A stretch of DNA of 64,000 nucleotides, from assembly GCA_903813345.2 (NCBI GenBank), contig CAIIXF020000005.1, positions 24,617,375-24,681,374 on the forward strand, written 5' to 3'. Source of the stretch: Owenia fusiformis (lineage: Eukaryota > Annelida > Polychaeta > Sabellida > Oweniidae). The position numbers were made by a program, and so were the translations under genes. Under the pieces are notes generated by a model. That model was not told the origin of the DNA. It saw nothing but the letters and a program-made list of their open reading frames with translations, and did no database searches. How positions within the stretch are numbered: the first letter of the stretch is position 1; every line of letters begins with the position of its first letter. This document shows, piece after piece, positions 22,973-35,304 of this stretch.

Positions 22973-23842
22973 ACAGCAACGCCAAAGCGTAGCAAATCCC
23001 ATCGAACAGCCATGGCTGGCATTCTAAGAAACAAATATAATATAGTAAAAATCGTAAAATAGTATATAATAAATGGCCACCATTTTCAAAATGGCCGCCT
23101 ACTCCCCAGTGTCATTAGACAGTGTGCCATGCTTATAGTAATCACATACCAAATATGAACAAAATCAGTCCACTACCTTTCGAGTTATAGTAAAAAACGT
23201 AAAAATGGGGGTCATTTTTCCAAATGGCCACCTACTACCAAAAGTGTCATTAGACAGTGTGCCATGCTTATAGAATTCACATAGCAAATATGAACAAAAT
23301 CGCTCCACTACTTTAAGAGTTACAGCAAATATCGCAAAATAGCGTGGAAATTCTACTACCCAAAGTGTCATTCGACAGTGTGCCATGCTTATAGTATTTA
23401 AATATCAAATATAAACAAAATCGCTCTTCTACTTTTCGAGTTAAAGTAAAAAATGTAAAAATGGCGGCCATTTTTCAAAAGTGTCATTAGACAGTGTGCC
23501 ATGCTTATAGTATTCACATAGCAAATATGAACAAAATCGCTCCACTGCTTTTAGAGTTACAACAAATATCGCAAAATAGCGTGAAGGTCTCCATTAAAAA
23601 CATATTGCTATTACAGTTTCACATATTGTACCTAAATTACTGTAAAATTGGCACAAAAATGGCTGCCATTTTGAAACGAGTGGCCATTTTGAAAATTGGC
23701 CTTTTGAGCAGAACGTGTACCCCCATAGAGCATATGTGTACAAAATATGAACAAAATCGGTATTTGAGTTATCGCCTGGACAGACGGACGGGCGGACGAA
23801 GGTGTTCCCTATATCCCTCTGAACTTCGTTCGATGGGATAAT
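22973..23842 (+). mobile_element. GGCGTTCCC family, copy 2
   Basis: 5' start TAACTAGACAACAGCAACGC then ATCCCATCGAAC. About four or five units contain GTCATT(A/C)GACAGTGTGCC, several with deletions. The 3' module has a shortened microsatellite (GGACAGACGGACGGGCGGAC), then a slightly altered GTGTTCCC in place of GGCGTTCCC, and ends GTTCGATGGGATAAT. Short open frames on both strands follow the repeat and are not genes. Confidence 0.92.
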
Positions 23843-24578
23843 GAAAGTAATTAATCCAGATAAGTGAATGTTTATTCAAATATTTGGTATTATGTAGATA
23901 ACCCTGAGTGAGAATTGTGGCAAGGATACAATAAAACATAATATGGATAATATTTCCACTCCAAAACTATATCTAGTTATAATGCTCTTGATGACGCTGC
24001 TGTTATTGTAGTTGTTGAGGGTTTCATTTTTCTAAGGACATTATTAGTTTCTCACATGTACCATAAGCGGTATACATGAAAACAGAATTAACACCGAGGT
24101 TTTGTTTATAGAGTCAACATTTAATGGACGGTTAATTACAAGCTTTGTTTAACTATCTACTATTTTGCACACTAATCTATGTCTAATGATGCCTCCATAT
24201 TGATTTATTTACTAGAGAAATCTCACAAACAAACCTATAATTCAAGATGAAATCAGCGAATAAATAAAAGCTTACTAAACAATAATTTATCACAGTTGTC
24301 TACTTTCTGAAATCTTTTCCCTTTAAGAATTGGGTTACATGAAATATATAAGGTGATGGTGAGAGATGTGGGATGTCCTAAATACAAATGTGCCACAAAG
24401 GAGTCTTTAAATAGACAACTATTATGTTTTAACACATGGGACAGGTAAACCATGAATTAGGGATCCCAAGAATGAATTTGAATGCAGTGTTGATGTATTT
24501 CAAGATAGAAACAAGCTTTGTAACTAGAAACACTATATCAAACCACAAAACAGTACCAAATCTACTGTAGAAATTCAT
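23843..24578. other. No recognised feature
   Basis: AT-rich DNA; no supported gene or repeat. Confidence 0.4.
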
Positions 24579-24586
24579 ATCAACAC

Positions 24587-25032
24587 TAGTGGTGCAACTC
24601 GCAAGAAAAATGCTACTCGATTAGAACGTGTGAAAATGCCACTGTAATCGAGTACCACTCGCAAAAATGAGGGAAAAATTTAAAAAAATAAAAAACTCAC
24701 CTAGTCGACTGTTTGAAGACCAAATAGATACAATTTCTTCGTTTCTTCTATATGTTATTGATGTTATTAAAGTTTGTATCAATTTAGTGAGAATAAATGT
24801 AGTTATTCATGCCATAATTGTGTTTGTTTGTTTGTTTTTAAATATTTTCATTTTGTTTCCGGAATCGATCCTTTGTTTCGTTCAGTGCATCCAAAAATGA
24901 TCATTCCCGGGGTATGAGATCGTTGTTTGGGAATTCAATGCCTACTCGAGTTTGAAAAAACGTACTCGAGTAACTATCTTGGACAGGTTTAACGAGTGAG
25001 TGGCGAGTACTGGCATTCGAGTTGCACCACTA
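24587..25032. mobile_element. hAT-type MITE, 446 bp, with perfect 8-bp duplication
   Basis: Ends TAGTGGTGCAACTCG and CGAGTTGCACCACTA are perfect inverted repeats. The 8-mer ATCAACAC lies immediately outside both ends (24579-24586 and 25033-25040). An 8-bp duplication with TAGTGGTGC-type ends is diagnostic of hAT elements. The interior carries ACTCGAG/ACTCGC words near both ends, possible subterminal transposase sites, and no transposase frame. Confidence 0.95.
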
Positions 25033-25040
25033 ATCAACAC

Positions 25041-25836
25041 CTATGTAAATGCAATCAAAAGTTCCCATGAACTCAAAATGAAGACAAAACAAGTTAGAAA
25101 CCCATCAATTATAAAAATCCTTACAGGTATTCTCTGCATATCACTAAAGCTTTATGGAGAGCTTCCTGGAAGCCGTTTTTGCAATTGCAACAGATTTGAT
25201 TTCTACTTCATGACTCACTATTTCCATCTAAATCATTCAAAGAACTTGAAGACACCTTTGATTTTGTTCAGGTTACATAAACGAGAACAGGATCTGTGAT
25301 TGTAAGGAAGATTATCCATCATGCTTGAAGTCTGACTGAATGAGTTTCAACAGTGCATGATTGTTTCATACATTATTGAAGTGCAAATGCATCACTCTCA
25401 GAAAAATAATAACATGACAGGGTCTTGAATTAATCCAGCCAATCCTGTATAAAAGTTCACTGGGGTTTGTATATCAAATGACAACATGAGATATGATGTA
25501 GACAATTTGTAGAAAAATGAGAAATAATCTGGCATATAAGACCAATGGATCATTTGAGCATTTGACATGTACCATAAAAACATTGATCATACATTTATAA
25601 GTCATAATGCATGATCATATTTTAAAATGGGAAATAATTCCATGTTATGGATTGTTCAGTGATTGTGCAATGAAAGAAATAACCATGCAAGTGTCTCAGT
25701 AAAATACATCATGGTTGTAATGCTTCTAGACTGTTTCTGAAGCAATGAAGCATTGGCATTTATGCAAAATAAACCAATCACATAGTCATATATTAAAGCA
25801 GGCATCGCTCATATCGTTGGTGATACAATCTTAAAA
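25041..25836. other. No recognised feature
   Basis: AT-rich DNA; no supported gene or repeat. Confidence 0.4.
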
Positions 25837-26951
25837 ACCAGAACAACGGCAACGCCAAAGCGTAGCGAATCCCATCGAACAGAAATGGTTGGCATTTTTA
25901 CAAACAAAATATATAGCAAATATCGTAAAATAACATTCATAAGAAAGGCCACCATTTTCAAAATTGTTGCTCACTAGCCAAGTTGTCATCAGAAGAAGTA
26001 ATATGCTTTTAAGTAGCCACATATAAAAAAAATTTAAAATCGCACACACATACATGTAAATTCTGGCCATTTTTTAAAATGGCCACCTACTACCCAAAAT
26101 GTCATAAGACAGTATGCAATCCTTACAAGTATTCACATATCAAATATGAACAAAATTGCTCTATTACTTTTTGAAGTATAATAAAAAAAATGTAAAATAA
26201 CACACATAAAAATGGCTGACTACTCCCGAAAGATTTATTAGACAATGTGCCATGCTTAAAGTATTCACATATCAAATATGAACAAAATCGCTCCAATACT
26301 TTTCGAGTTATAGTAAAAAATGTAAAAAAATGACAGCCATTTTTTAAAATGACAACCTACTATGCAAAGTGTCATGAGACAGTGTGCAAGGTTCATAAGT
26401 ATTCACATACCAAATATGAACAAAATCGCTCCACTACTTTTCAAGTTATAGTAAAAAACGTAAAAGATGGTGGCCATTTTTCAAAATGGCCGTCTACTAC
26501 CCAAAGTGTCATTAGACAGTATGCCATGCTTATAGTATTCACATATAAAATATGAACAAAATCGCTCTTCTAATTTTTGAGTTATAGTAAAAAATGTAAA
26601 ATAACAAAAGTAATAAAAAGGGTGGCCATTTTGAAAAATGTCCTATATAACTTTTTTACATTTAAAACATATTGCTATTACAGTTTTATGGCAGTACCTA
26701 AATTACTGTAAAATCGACACTAAAATGGCCGCCATTTTTAAATGAGCGGCCATTTTGAAAATCAGTTTTCGAGCAGAACTCCTACCCCCATTGGGTATAT
26801 GTGTACACAATATGAACAAAATCGGGCCAACGGTATTTGAGCTATTGCCCGGACGGACAGACGAACGGATGGACAGACAGACGGATGGACAGATGGACGG
26901 ACGGATGGAGGCGTTCCCTATATCCCTCCGAACTTTGTTCGATGGGATAAT
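25837..26951 (+). mobile_element. GGCGTTCCC family, copy 3
   Basis: 5' start ACCAGAACAACGGCAACGCC then GCGTAGCGAATCCCATCGAA. Five diverged tandem units, each with a GTCAT...GACAGT(G/A)TGC core and AACAAAATCGCTC. The 3' module and an ACGG/ATGG microsatellite (about 26850-26910) precede GGCGTTCCCTATATCCCTCC and the end GTTCGATGGGATAAT. It is more diverged between units than the 42357 copy and so probably older. Confidence 0.93.
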
Positions 26952-27789
26952 AAATAGATAAAATTACACTTTTATTAATTCTAATCTAAAGAATATTGAT
27001 GCATGCTAAGTTTCCCATGCACAATACTTTATGGTTATCATATTTGAAAATGTAGCTGAGTCTTATGATCTTACCAAGAAATGATAGCAAATGGACATCA
27101 TCCAAGTTACCGAAATATAGAAAGTGATTGAAGAGATATGAAAAACCTTTAACACTGATGGTCTTCCTTTGAGAGAATGGCAGGAGATTAGAATCTTGAC
27201 CAGGGAGTAATATTAAATACAGGAAGTGCCACTGCAGACTAATTACAGCTATGTATAATGATGTGGGATGATAAGTTCTTTGCAATAATGTTCACAACAA
27301 TATCTACTCAGTCACCATGCCCAAATGGGAGATGCAGAATATTTAGGATTATATCTCAAGGTCAAACATCTGATCATGCTATTTAGTAATAATCACATGT
27401 CCTCATGATGATCACTAGAGAACCATGATTTCCCTATGAGGTAATGTTATTTAATGGGAGAGAGAATTTCCGCCACATCTTTCCGCCTCATTTCCCAAAC
27501 TGTCATGTCAGTTTGTCTAGGGTATATATAACCGATTAGAATAAATAGTCAGTCAAAATGTGTCAATCAATCCATTGTGGGATCCACATCCAGGACCATC
27601 CCTTGAATCAATTCATGGTGCAATTGAAGAAATTATAAATATTGAGAAAGCTTACAAGCTAATATTAGCAAACAAGACATGGGGTGCACAATATCTGACA
27701 TACATGAACAGAATAACAATTCAAAATGCATGAAATCATAAATATTGAGAAAACAAGCAGGCTAACACTAGCAAACAGGACACAGGGTT
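26952..27789. other. No recognised feature
   Basis: AT-rich DNA. A short AAATCATAAATATTGAGAAA direct similarity occurs at about 27630-27660 and 27730-27760. Confidence 0.4.
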
Positions 27790-28330
27790 AACAATATTAC
27801 ATACTTGAATAGAGGAGACAGTTTTCGGAATGGAAAGCTCAAAATGCATAGCCACCTTAACATTTACCCAGAATGACCAAAAAATCAGTTTTGAACTTTC
27901 GGAACAAGGAACATCACTTCAAATTTCACATCAATCCATCAAACAATTTGGCTTGAAAGATGAAGACAAGACTCACGATTCAAGGATGGAAAATCCAAAA
28001 TGGCCACCTTAACATTTATCAAGAAAGTTTTAAAAATTTGGATCGAGAAACATCCCTTCCAAGTTCACATCAATCCATCAAACAGTTTGGCTTGAAACAT
28101 ATAGACAAGACTTTACTGACACGATTTTAGAGTATGATGGAAAATCCAAATTGGCCAACTTAACATTTACCTAGAATGCACTACAACTAATCAGTTCTTA
28201 ACTATCATATCAACAACAAAAAAACAAAACTTTGAGAACGATCAATCAATCTATCAATGCATTTGGTTAAAAAGAGAATTATAGCTAGAAAGCCCAAAAA
28301 TCAGTTTTAAATTTTGAAATATTGTGTAGA
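27790..28330 (+). repeat. Decayed tandem repeat, ~145-bp units
   Basis: Three or four units share GGAAAATCCAAAATGGCCAC, CTTAACATTTACC, ATCAGTTTTGAACT, and TTCACATCAATCCATCAAAC followed by (A/T)TTTGGCTTGAAA. Related sequence recurs at 60320-60540. Units are clearly diverged, so the array is old. Confidence 0.8.
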
Positions 28331-28799
28331 AGACTATGGTTTGCTTTCAGAATTTTGTTTGGTCAGCCTCAAACTGGTTCAAAAGATCCAAAATCTCCAA
28401 CAAACTCACTCAAATACTTCATATCATGTTAGTTTCTTTTATATATAGTTCCTCAGGGAATTCAAATATAAAAAATGACCTCTGGTTATATGTTTGTATT
28501 ATTTGTTCTTAAACTTACATAACCTTCAGTCTGTATTATGATTGATTGTTGCTAATGTCTCAGAGGTATTAGGTTGTCGCTTCAATATGTTATGCCAACT
28601 TTCCATTTGAAGGGCTGTGGAAGATGAAGCTTATTGATCAATTTAGAACTTTTTTGTACCATTACATATCTAATTCAATGATGGGTTTAGTTCATGTAGG
28701 ACTTTATACCTTACAAACACTTTATACAATATATATATCAGTCATTATTATTATTTTTAGTAATACTTTTGAGTTTCATTTTACATGTACATAATTTGA
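28331..28799. other. No recognised feature
   Basis: AT-rich DNA leading into the CpG-enriched segment. Confidence 0.4.
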
Positions 28800-28864
28800 T
28801 CTTTACCCAGTCGAAATGTTGAGGCATGCGCAGACCTCTATTTAGTGATATTTTCATTTCAAAT

Positions 28865-28930
28865 ATGGCGGCCAATCCGATGTCTGACGACCCTTACAAA
28901 GAATCTAGGCAGTTTGCATTTTTACCTCCT
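28865..28930 (+). CDS. Candidate first coding exon (speculative)
   Basis: ATGGCGGCC in good context (A at -3, G at +4) opens 24 codons, MAANPMSDDPYKESR followed by QFAFLPP, with balanced codon use unlike the AT-rich surroundings. A possible donor GTGAAA follows codon 22 in phase 0; without splicing the frame stops three codons later. It sits at a YY1-like motif in the CpG-enriched segment, as first exons often do. The product is not recognised and no second exon was found in the window. Confidence 0.3.
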
Positions 28931-29505
28931 GTGAAATAACAAGTGGAATTTAGTAGTTGTTTTGTGTTTTATTATCATTCTGCATCGTAATTCTATGTGA
29001 TGTGGTGTTGAAATGTCAGCAGAAATACATATCCATACGATAATCGAGTGAATCAGATAACAGATTTTTCGAAAACCCGTCTCGTGCTAAGAGTGTAAAA
29101 ACTTGTATTAACATGCTCAAAAGTGCCAATGTGCACATCAATGTCAAGCTAAATCAATGTTGTGTCTAAAACAGGTACCCGATCTACTCAAAACAGCTTG
29201 TCATTCACGTATACACGCTTAGCAAACACGGCGAAATGACCTGAATCTTGGAATTTCGTTCAAGAGCTAGTAATGTTTGCTCCGGTCTTCGTCATAAGTG
29301 TTCATCAGACTTCACGCATGCGCAGGAGAAAAACCATCAACCAATAAGGTTTATAAATCAATTTTGCGCATGCGCCTTACAACGGTAAACAAATTCGTAT
29401 TTATAAACGAACCAGTTTGAGATAACCCGATATCAGTCGGAGAAATCTGACGATCTACGAAACTCACTTCAAAAAATCAAATGCGGACTGACGGCGTATT
29501 CTAGT

Positions 29506-29562
29506 ATGTTTGGATCTAAGATTTTCAGTATAGATAAAGTCTTTTATGATCTTTCGAATGAG
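29506..29562 (+). CDS. Candidate exon ending in a consensus donor (speculative)
   Basis: MFGSKIFSIDKVFYDLSNE runs directly into GAG|GTAAGT, a textbook donor, in phase 0. The frame is also open upstream to about 29406. It lies downstream of the CCAAT, TATA-like and NRF1-like sites at 29330-29376, so it could be the first coding exon of a gene transcribed rightward. The opposite strand is open over the same stretch for 61 codons from 29649 and may be the shadow or the real frame. Product unrecognised. Confidence 0.28.
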
Positions 29563-29662
29563 GTAAGTCTCTAGTTCGAAAGACAATCGTATCAACTTGA
29601 ACAAAAGTTGAGTTTTGACGAAAAATTTTAACATGCGCAGAAGTCCCATTTTCGTTGTACCA

Positions 29663-30449
29663 TATTGACTGTACCCAAAAATTCATAACTTAACTGCTCA
29701 ATTGTTTTTAGAGAGAAGTTTGATATTTACATTGTATGTTTGCATTGTAGAGTGTTATTGAACTTGTTTCACATGTTAAAAGTTATGTTGTCTTTCTTTT
29801 TAATGTTGACCTTTATATCAAGTTATTATCCAGTATTTTGCCCATGCTCATTCGTCAATCACAGATTGTGACAAAAAGTAATAATGAAATAAAATGAATA
29901 AAGTCTCTTCCTTTCTCTTTTAAAAACCAAGAGCATAGTAATATATTATTGCTCTCCTCTCAGATTCCAATATTTCACTTTAACACGTTATAGTATCATC
30001 ACTGCCACCTCCAGAGAAGTAGGTGCTACTCTAATGAAGGAGATCTCCATCCAATTAGTTAACCTACTTCACTTGGTCATGTTTCCAATTTTACCTGTGT
30101 AATATTTGACATTTTGCCTTGGATCTGTTAAGACTTAATGTGTGTTGAGACGGATCCCATAACATCATTTGGCTTAATGTTAGTGTTCATGATTTTAATA
30201 GATAAATTAAGATACTTCCAAAACAGAAACACTCTTCTGAGTAAATTTTGGTCGGCTCACTTGAGGAAAAGAACATGGAAAACAAGAAATGAAATTACTT
30301 TCATATGTACTAGGAATCAATGTACATGTATTCATAACTTTTAGAGGCAAATAGAATATGCATAACAAGAGTGCATCATATATCCTAGTCTCCTGTAGGA
30401 TTGCAATAATCAGAACTTTTGAAATATACTTCACCATCTGTGGTTCATA
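29663..30449. other. No recognised feature
   Basis: AT-rich DNA; would be intronic if the candidate exon at 29506 is real. No supported gene. Confidence 0.4.
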
Positions 30450-30451
30450 TA

Positions 30452-30766
30452 CAGGGTGTTACAAAAGTATGGACCCCAATAAGCAGACCTATACCAATGT
30501 CTCCATAGTATGTGTCATATATTCTTATCTTATCTACCATATTTTTGGTTACATTCAAGGTTGTTTCCAGGATACTGAACTGAGCTTCAATTTTGACCAA
30601 ACATTAAGTTTTAAAATGCCTGTAACTTTTTCCATTTGTGAGTTGAACCATGATACTTGACAATTCAATGTAACTTTGGATAAGTTTTAAAATGATATAT
30701 TACAAATACTATGGAGACATTAGTATATGTCTGCCTAGGGGGGTACCATACTTTTGGGACACCCTG
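30452..30766. mobile_element. 315-bp CAGGGTGT MITE (Tc1/mariner type)
   Basis: Inverted ends of about 70 bp: CAGGGTGTTACAAAAGTATG at the left and the inverse of CAGGGTGTCCCAAAAGTATG at the right, continuing through GCAGAC(C/A)TATAC and AATGTCTCCATAGTAT. TA flanks both sides. The arms differ by small gaps and substitutions. The interior is non-coding. Confidence 0.92.
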
Positions 30767-30768
30767 TA

Positions 30769-32414
30769 TAATTTAAAAGAGACATGGAGGGTACATCATG
30801 CCTTTTTACTGTATCCCTTACTTGTAGATACAATTACTGCATCTGCTGACCATAAATGACAATAGAAAGTGTCAAAAACACAAGAAACATTAATGAGCTT
30901 TGTACCCCTTCAACTATCAATGTGTCCACAACTTATAATGCTTCTAAATCAAATATCTCGAAAAACATTTTACTTTCATGCTACAGAAAATTACTCTAAC
31001 AAAGATGGATAAATATTGATAATACATTTCTTTAATTTTAAACACTTCAAGCCTGCATGCTTAGGGAATTTTTTACCAAACTGATACTGACCTCAATGAT
31101 TCAACTTGATGCAACTGTCAAGTGGTTTTGGATTGTGGTAATGGTTCTGAGTTGGGGAGATGATGGTCAGTGTTTTTTATATGTTATACCATTATTTGGG
31201 GTACAAAGGATTTGTTAATTTGAGACAGGTTGTACTCTACATCTACATTTAAATATATCTTTGTTTTTTAATACTAAATGGTCTTTGTTCTTATGCTTTC
31301 ATGCCCCTAAAACCATTTGCTTTCATATTTGTATTAATATTCATACCAGTGGAATACTTAGATGTTCTTTAACCGACCCTTGTCATCCACAAATTGAATA
31401 AATAGTAGAAAGATCTGTGTTGCATAGTAATGGTGATCGATCTGTTGAAAAATATTTTGAGCGAAAAAAGGACAGAAATGATGAAGTAAACAGAAATGAA
31501 ATCCAGGCTATAAATTGTACAGAGATACCTATTTCCAAATAATTCAAAAGACGAGGGATATGGCATTATTCAGCAGGATGTTTACTGGAATTGTTTCCAT
31601 TGTTTAATATTGATGGATGCCATGTGAATTGAAGTCTCTAATTACAGTTGGCTTATAATGACAATTGGTCAGTATTCTAGGCATGCACTGTGACCAGTTA
31701 GTCTGATTTCCACAACAACTACAGCTGAATAGCAATCAGCAACTAACGTGTGATTAATCCACTGTCTTTTGTTAACTTCCCATCTCCTTACAGGAAGAAG
31801 TTTCATATAATCTTTATTACTATGGTACTTATCCTTACTCCAGATGTCATCGAGAGAAGCACTTCACAATTCACGCATGGATCTTTAAAATTGATTGTAA
31901 AAATATCTTACATATACAATTTATGTGCATGAATTAATATGTCAAGTATAAAATATCTATTGTCATAGCCACCATTCAAACCATCAAGGATGTATGCAAC
32001 ATTTGGTTCATATCATTAGGTTTAATGAAACATTGAATATTAATGAACCTGCAGAACATGAAGTGAAATGTCATTCAAGATGTCATGCTGCTTTTATATT
32101 TAAAATATATGCATATTGTAGAACTGGAATAAGAAGTAATAAGTAGTTAACACTAAATATTGTGAATAAATGAGAAGTTTATTCCAGCTTTAGATATATA
32201 AGTTTTGAAGTGCATCTTGTTCTATTTTCAACCTGGAAGCCTCTTAATTTTAGTATTCAGTTTATTTGAAACTGATGCGAACTTACACAAAAGATGGCAG
32301 AATATAAAGGAACATAATTGATATGTGGAGCTAACAAGAATGCTTCTATTTATTACTGAGAACACTGCATGCTTAAGTGGATGTAATCTCATCTAGGTTT
32401 GATGTATTGTGTTC
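30769..32414. other. No recognised feature
   Basis: AT-rich DNA; no supported gene or repeat. Confidence 0.45.
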
Positions 32415-33700
32415 CAGATAAAAAGTTTTGCATGTTTATCCAGAACAGATAATACCCAACAACAATTAAAATGGTTTTGCATGTTTAATCAGAACAGATA
32501 AAACCCAACAATAAGTAAAATGGTTTTGCATGTTTAACCAGAGCAGATAATATCCAACAATAAGTAAAATGGTTTTGCATGTTTAACCAGAACAGATAAT
32601 ACCCAACAATAAGTAAAATGGTTTTGCATGTTTAACCAGAACAGATAATACCCAACAATAAGTAAAATGGTTTTGCATATTTAACCAGAACAGATAATAC
32701 CCAACAATAAGTAAAATGGTTTTGCATATTTAACCAGAACAGATAATACCCAACAATAAGTAAAATGGTTTTGCATATTTAACCAGAACAGATAATACCC
32801 AACAATAAGTAAAATGGTTTTGCATGTTTAACCAGAACAGATAATACCCAACAATAAGTAAAATGGTTTTGCATGTTTAACCAGAACAGATAATACCCAA
32901 CAATAAGTAAAATGGTTTTGCATGTTTAACCAGAACAGATAATACCCAACAATAAGTAAAATGGTTTTGCATATTTAACCAGAACAGATAATACCCAACA
33001 ATAAGTAAAATGGTTTTGCATGTTTAACCAGAACAGATAATACCCAACAATAAGTAAAATGGTTTTGCATATTTAACCAGAACAGATAATACCCAACAAT
33101 AAGTAAAATGGTTTTGCATATTTAACCAGAACAGATAATACCCAACAATAAGTAAAATGGTTTTGCATGTTTAACCAGAACAGATAATACCCAACAATAA
33201 GTAAAATGGTTTTGCATATTTAACCAGAACAGATAAAACCCAACAATAAGTAAAATGGTTTTGCATGTTTAACCAGAACAGATAATACCCAACAATAAGT
33301 AAAATGGTTTTGCATGTTTAACCAGAGCAGATAATATCCAACAATAAGTAAAATGGTTTTGCATGTTTAACCAGAACAGATAATACCCAACAATAAGTAA
33401 AATGGTTTTGCATGTTTAACCAGAACAGATAATACCCAACAATAAGTAAAATGGTTTTGCATGTTTAACAAGAACAGATAATACCCAACAATAAGTAAAA
33501 TGGTTTTGCATGTTTAACCAGAGCAGATAATATCCAACAATAAGTAAAATGGTTTTGCATGTTTAACCAGAACAGATAATACCCAACAATAAGTAAAATG
33601 GTTTTGCATGTTTAACCAGAACAGATAATATCGAACAAAAAAGTAAAATGGTTTTGCATATTTAACCAGAACAGATTATATGTAAGTCAAAGTCAAAAGT
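32415..33700 (+). repeat. 49-bp satellite-like array, ~26 units
   Basis: The unit ends in AAAATGGTTTTGCAT(G/A)TTTA, then ACCAGAACAGATAATACC and CAACAATAAGT. Spacing is 49 bp throughout, with about 26 copies and a decayed last copy near 33700. Units fall into GCATG and GCATA types in short runs; a linked double variant (GAGCAG with ATATCC) appears in units 3, 19 and 23. Low divergence implies recent unequal exchange. There are no unique spacers, so it is not CRISPR-like, and 49 bp is far below nucleosome length. Confidence 0.97.
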
Positions 33701-34055
33701 CAAAACATAGTTTTGGATGTTTAACCAGGACAGACAACAAGTAAAATCATGTTCCTGCATTCCAAAACATAACAGATAAGCACCTTGCATATGTTTGTTA
33801 ATATGTACTAAGATGTACTAAGATTGTTTGGTCACTGATGCAAATTAATAACATCCTGTAGTTGTAATTGAATAAGACTGATTTCTTCCAAGAAGATCAT
33901 CCTTTCCCAGAAGAGACACATCAGAGATGTTAGCTTTATTTCTGATTATATTGAAAATTGCTTCAGGCTTCCCATTACCAAATTGATATTTTTCTCTTCT
34001 CTTCAAATATTTGTCAATGCAAATGACCATTTCTCATAACCAGAAATATGACAGA
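33701..34055. other. Array edge, then no recognised feature
   Basis: A decayed unit (GTTTTGGATGTTTAACCAGG) lies near 33712; beyond it AT-rich DNA with no supported gene. Confidence 0.45.
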
Positions 34056-34133
34056 TGCCATACTTTTTATGTGGCTATAGCAACAGGTATATCATGCCAT
34101 ACTTTTTATGTAGCTATAGCAACAGGTATATCA
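34056..34133 (+). repeat. 39-bp direct duplication
   Basis: ATGCCATACTTTTTATGT(G/A)G followed by CTATAGCAACAGGTATATCA occurs twice in tandem with one substitution. Confidence 0.9.
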
Positions 34134-34898
34134 ATGGCACTTGTCCATTGTCTCACAATGAGAACTGCCTAAAATAGGACCTTAAAAAGTAATGAAACTT
34201 CGATGTACACAAGAACATAATGATAATGTGTCTTCAGCAGATTGTAGTCACAGCAGTAATTTCTCAGGAAACAGCTTAGACTAAGTAAGGTATAATTTGA
34301 TTACTTTGAAGGAGTTTTGATGAGTCAAAGGGTGCTATAACTAGCTTAATGCATGAACGTGCGGATGTTTACTTTCTGTATCCTTTCTGTATTTGATTGA
34401 TCATATTATACAAGGTAAGGCAGTATTTTCTGGAGATTACCAGATTAAGAGATAGCTTGAATAGATATGGTTGAAAATTGATGATATTTCTAATCTTCAC
34501 CTGATCCCCAAAGCCTTCATAGTAGAACTTCAAAGAAATCTAAGAAGATAAACAACATTTGCTTCTATTGCCTATCTGGGTCCATCTCATAAGATTCTCA
34601 CTAAATTGTCCATATATTTAATTTTGTTAAGTGAGTAGGTGCTAAAAATGTTATTTTGTTCACTAAAAGTGTAATTTTTTTTAAATACAGGAGTTTCTAG
34701 ATATCTATAAACTTTTTATCTATAAACTGAAGTGTGGAAATTCTGGGATGACCCCTCAATTCCTATAAGTTCTGTTTAAAAGTGCTCTGTCTGGACTGTG
34801 TTTTAAAATGTTAGAGAAAATAAATTTTGAAAGGTAAAATCCATCAGGCATTGCATTGGTTATTATATATAATCTAAAAAGGCATTAATGTACAGAAT
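34134..34898. other. No recognised feature
   Basis: AT-rich DNA; no supported gene or repeat. Confidence 0.4.
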
Positions 34899-35023
34899 TT
34901 CACCACCTGCTACTTGTTAAAGGCGCCAATCGCAAAACACAAAACACCAGCCACTGAACACCTTCCACAAAAAAGTTGGAGACTATACCAATATGTCACC
35001 ACCAGATGTGGTGACACAAAAAT
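34899..35023 (+). mobile_element. Short 'GTCACCAC' family copy with intact 3' hairpin
   Basis: Starts TTTCACCACCTGC, has GTTAAAGGCGCC, then TTGGAGACTATACCAATA. The 3' hairpin is TGTCACCAC(C) facing GTGGTGACA around a short loop, and the tail is CACAAAAAT. Together with 6892-7000 it defines both ends of this family. Confidence 0.8.
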
Positions 35024-35304
35024 GGTAAAATTCCAAGCAATCATAAATTATTGCAAGCAATAGAACTCATAAAGCACTCATGAAATAGCATCTGATGGAT
35101 CAATATTGAATGCAGGTGGAATCCTTCAGTAACGCTTCATGATAAACCATGTCCTCCCTTCTCAAGTCTTCTTGGGCCATGAAATCGTGAGGTAGCAGTG
35201 GCGGATCCAGAAGCTAACAAAGGGGGCCCAAATTTTAAGTCAGTAAAGAATTTTCTAGAAAAAAGTTTGGGCCCCCTTAAACCAACAAGACACACAGTGA
35301 TAAA

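Larger units (their letters stand above)
28800..29660. promoter_or_regulatory. CpG-enriched island with four GCATGCGC (NRF1-like) motifs; candidate promoter
   Basis: CpG dinucleotides are frequent here and rare in adjacent kilobases. GCATGCGCAG lies at 28824-28833, ACGCATGCGCAG at 29315-29326, TGCGCATGCGCC at 29365-29376, and ACATGCGCAG at 29631-29640; the third is close to the full NRF1 site. AACCAATAAGG (CCAAT box) and TTTATAAAT lie between the second and third. ATATGGCGGCCAAT at 28864 resembles the YY1 motif often found over housekeeping-gene start codons. An unrecognised young transposon could also be CpG-rich, so this is a candidate only. Confidence 0.45.

Noticed and set aside
32415-33700. 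CRISPR-like regular array
   Set aside because: The 49-bp units are contiguous with no unique spacers, in a eukaryotic context.
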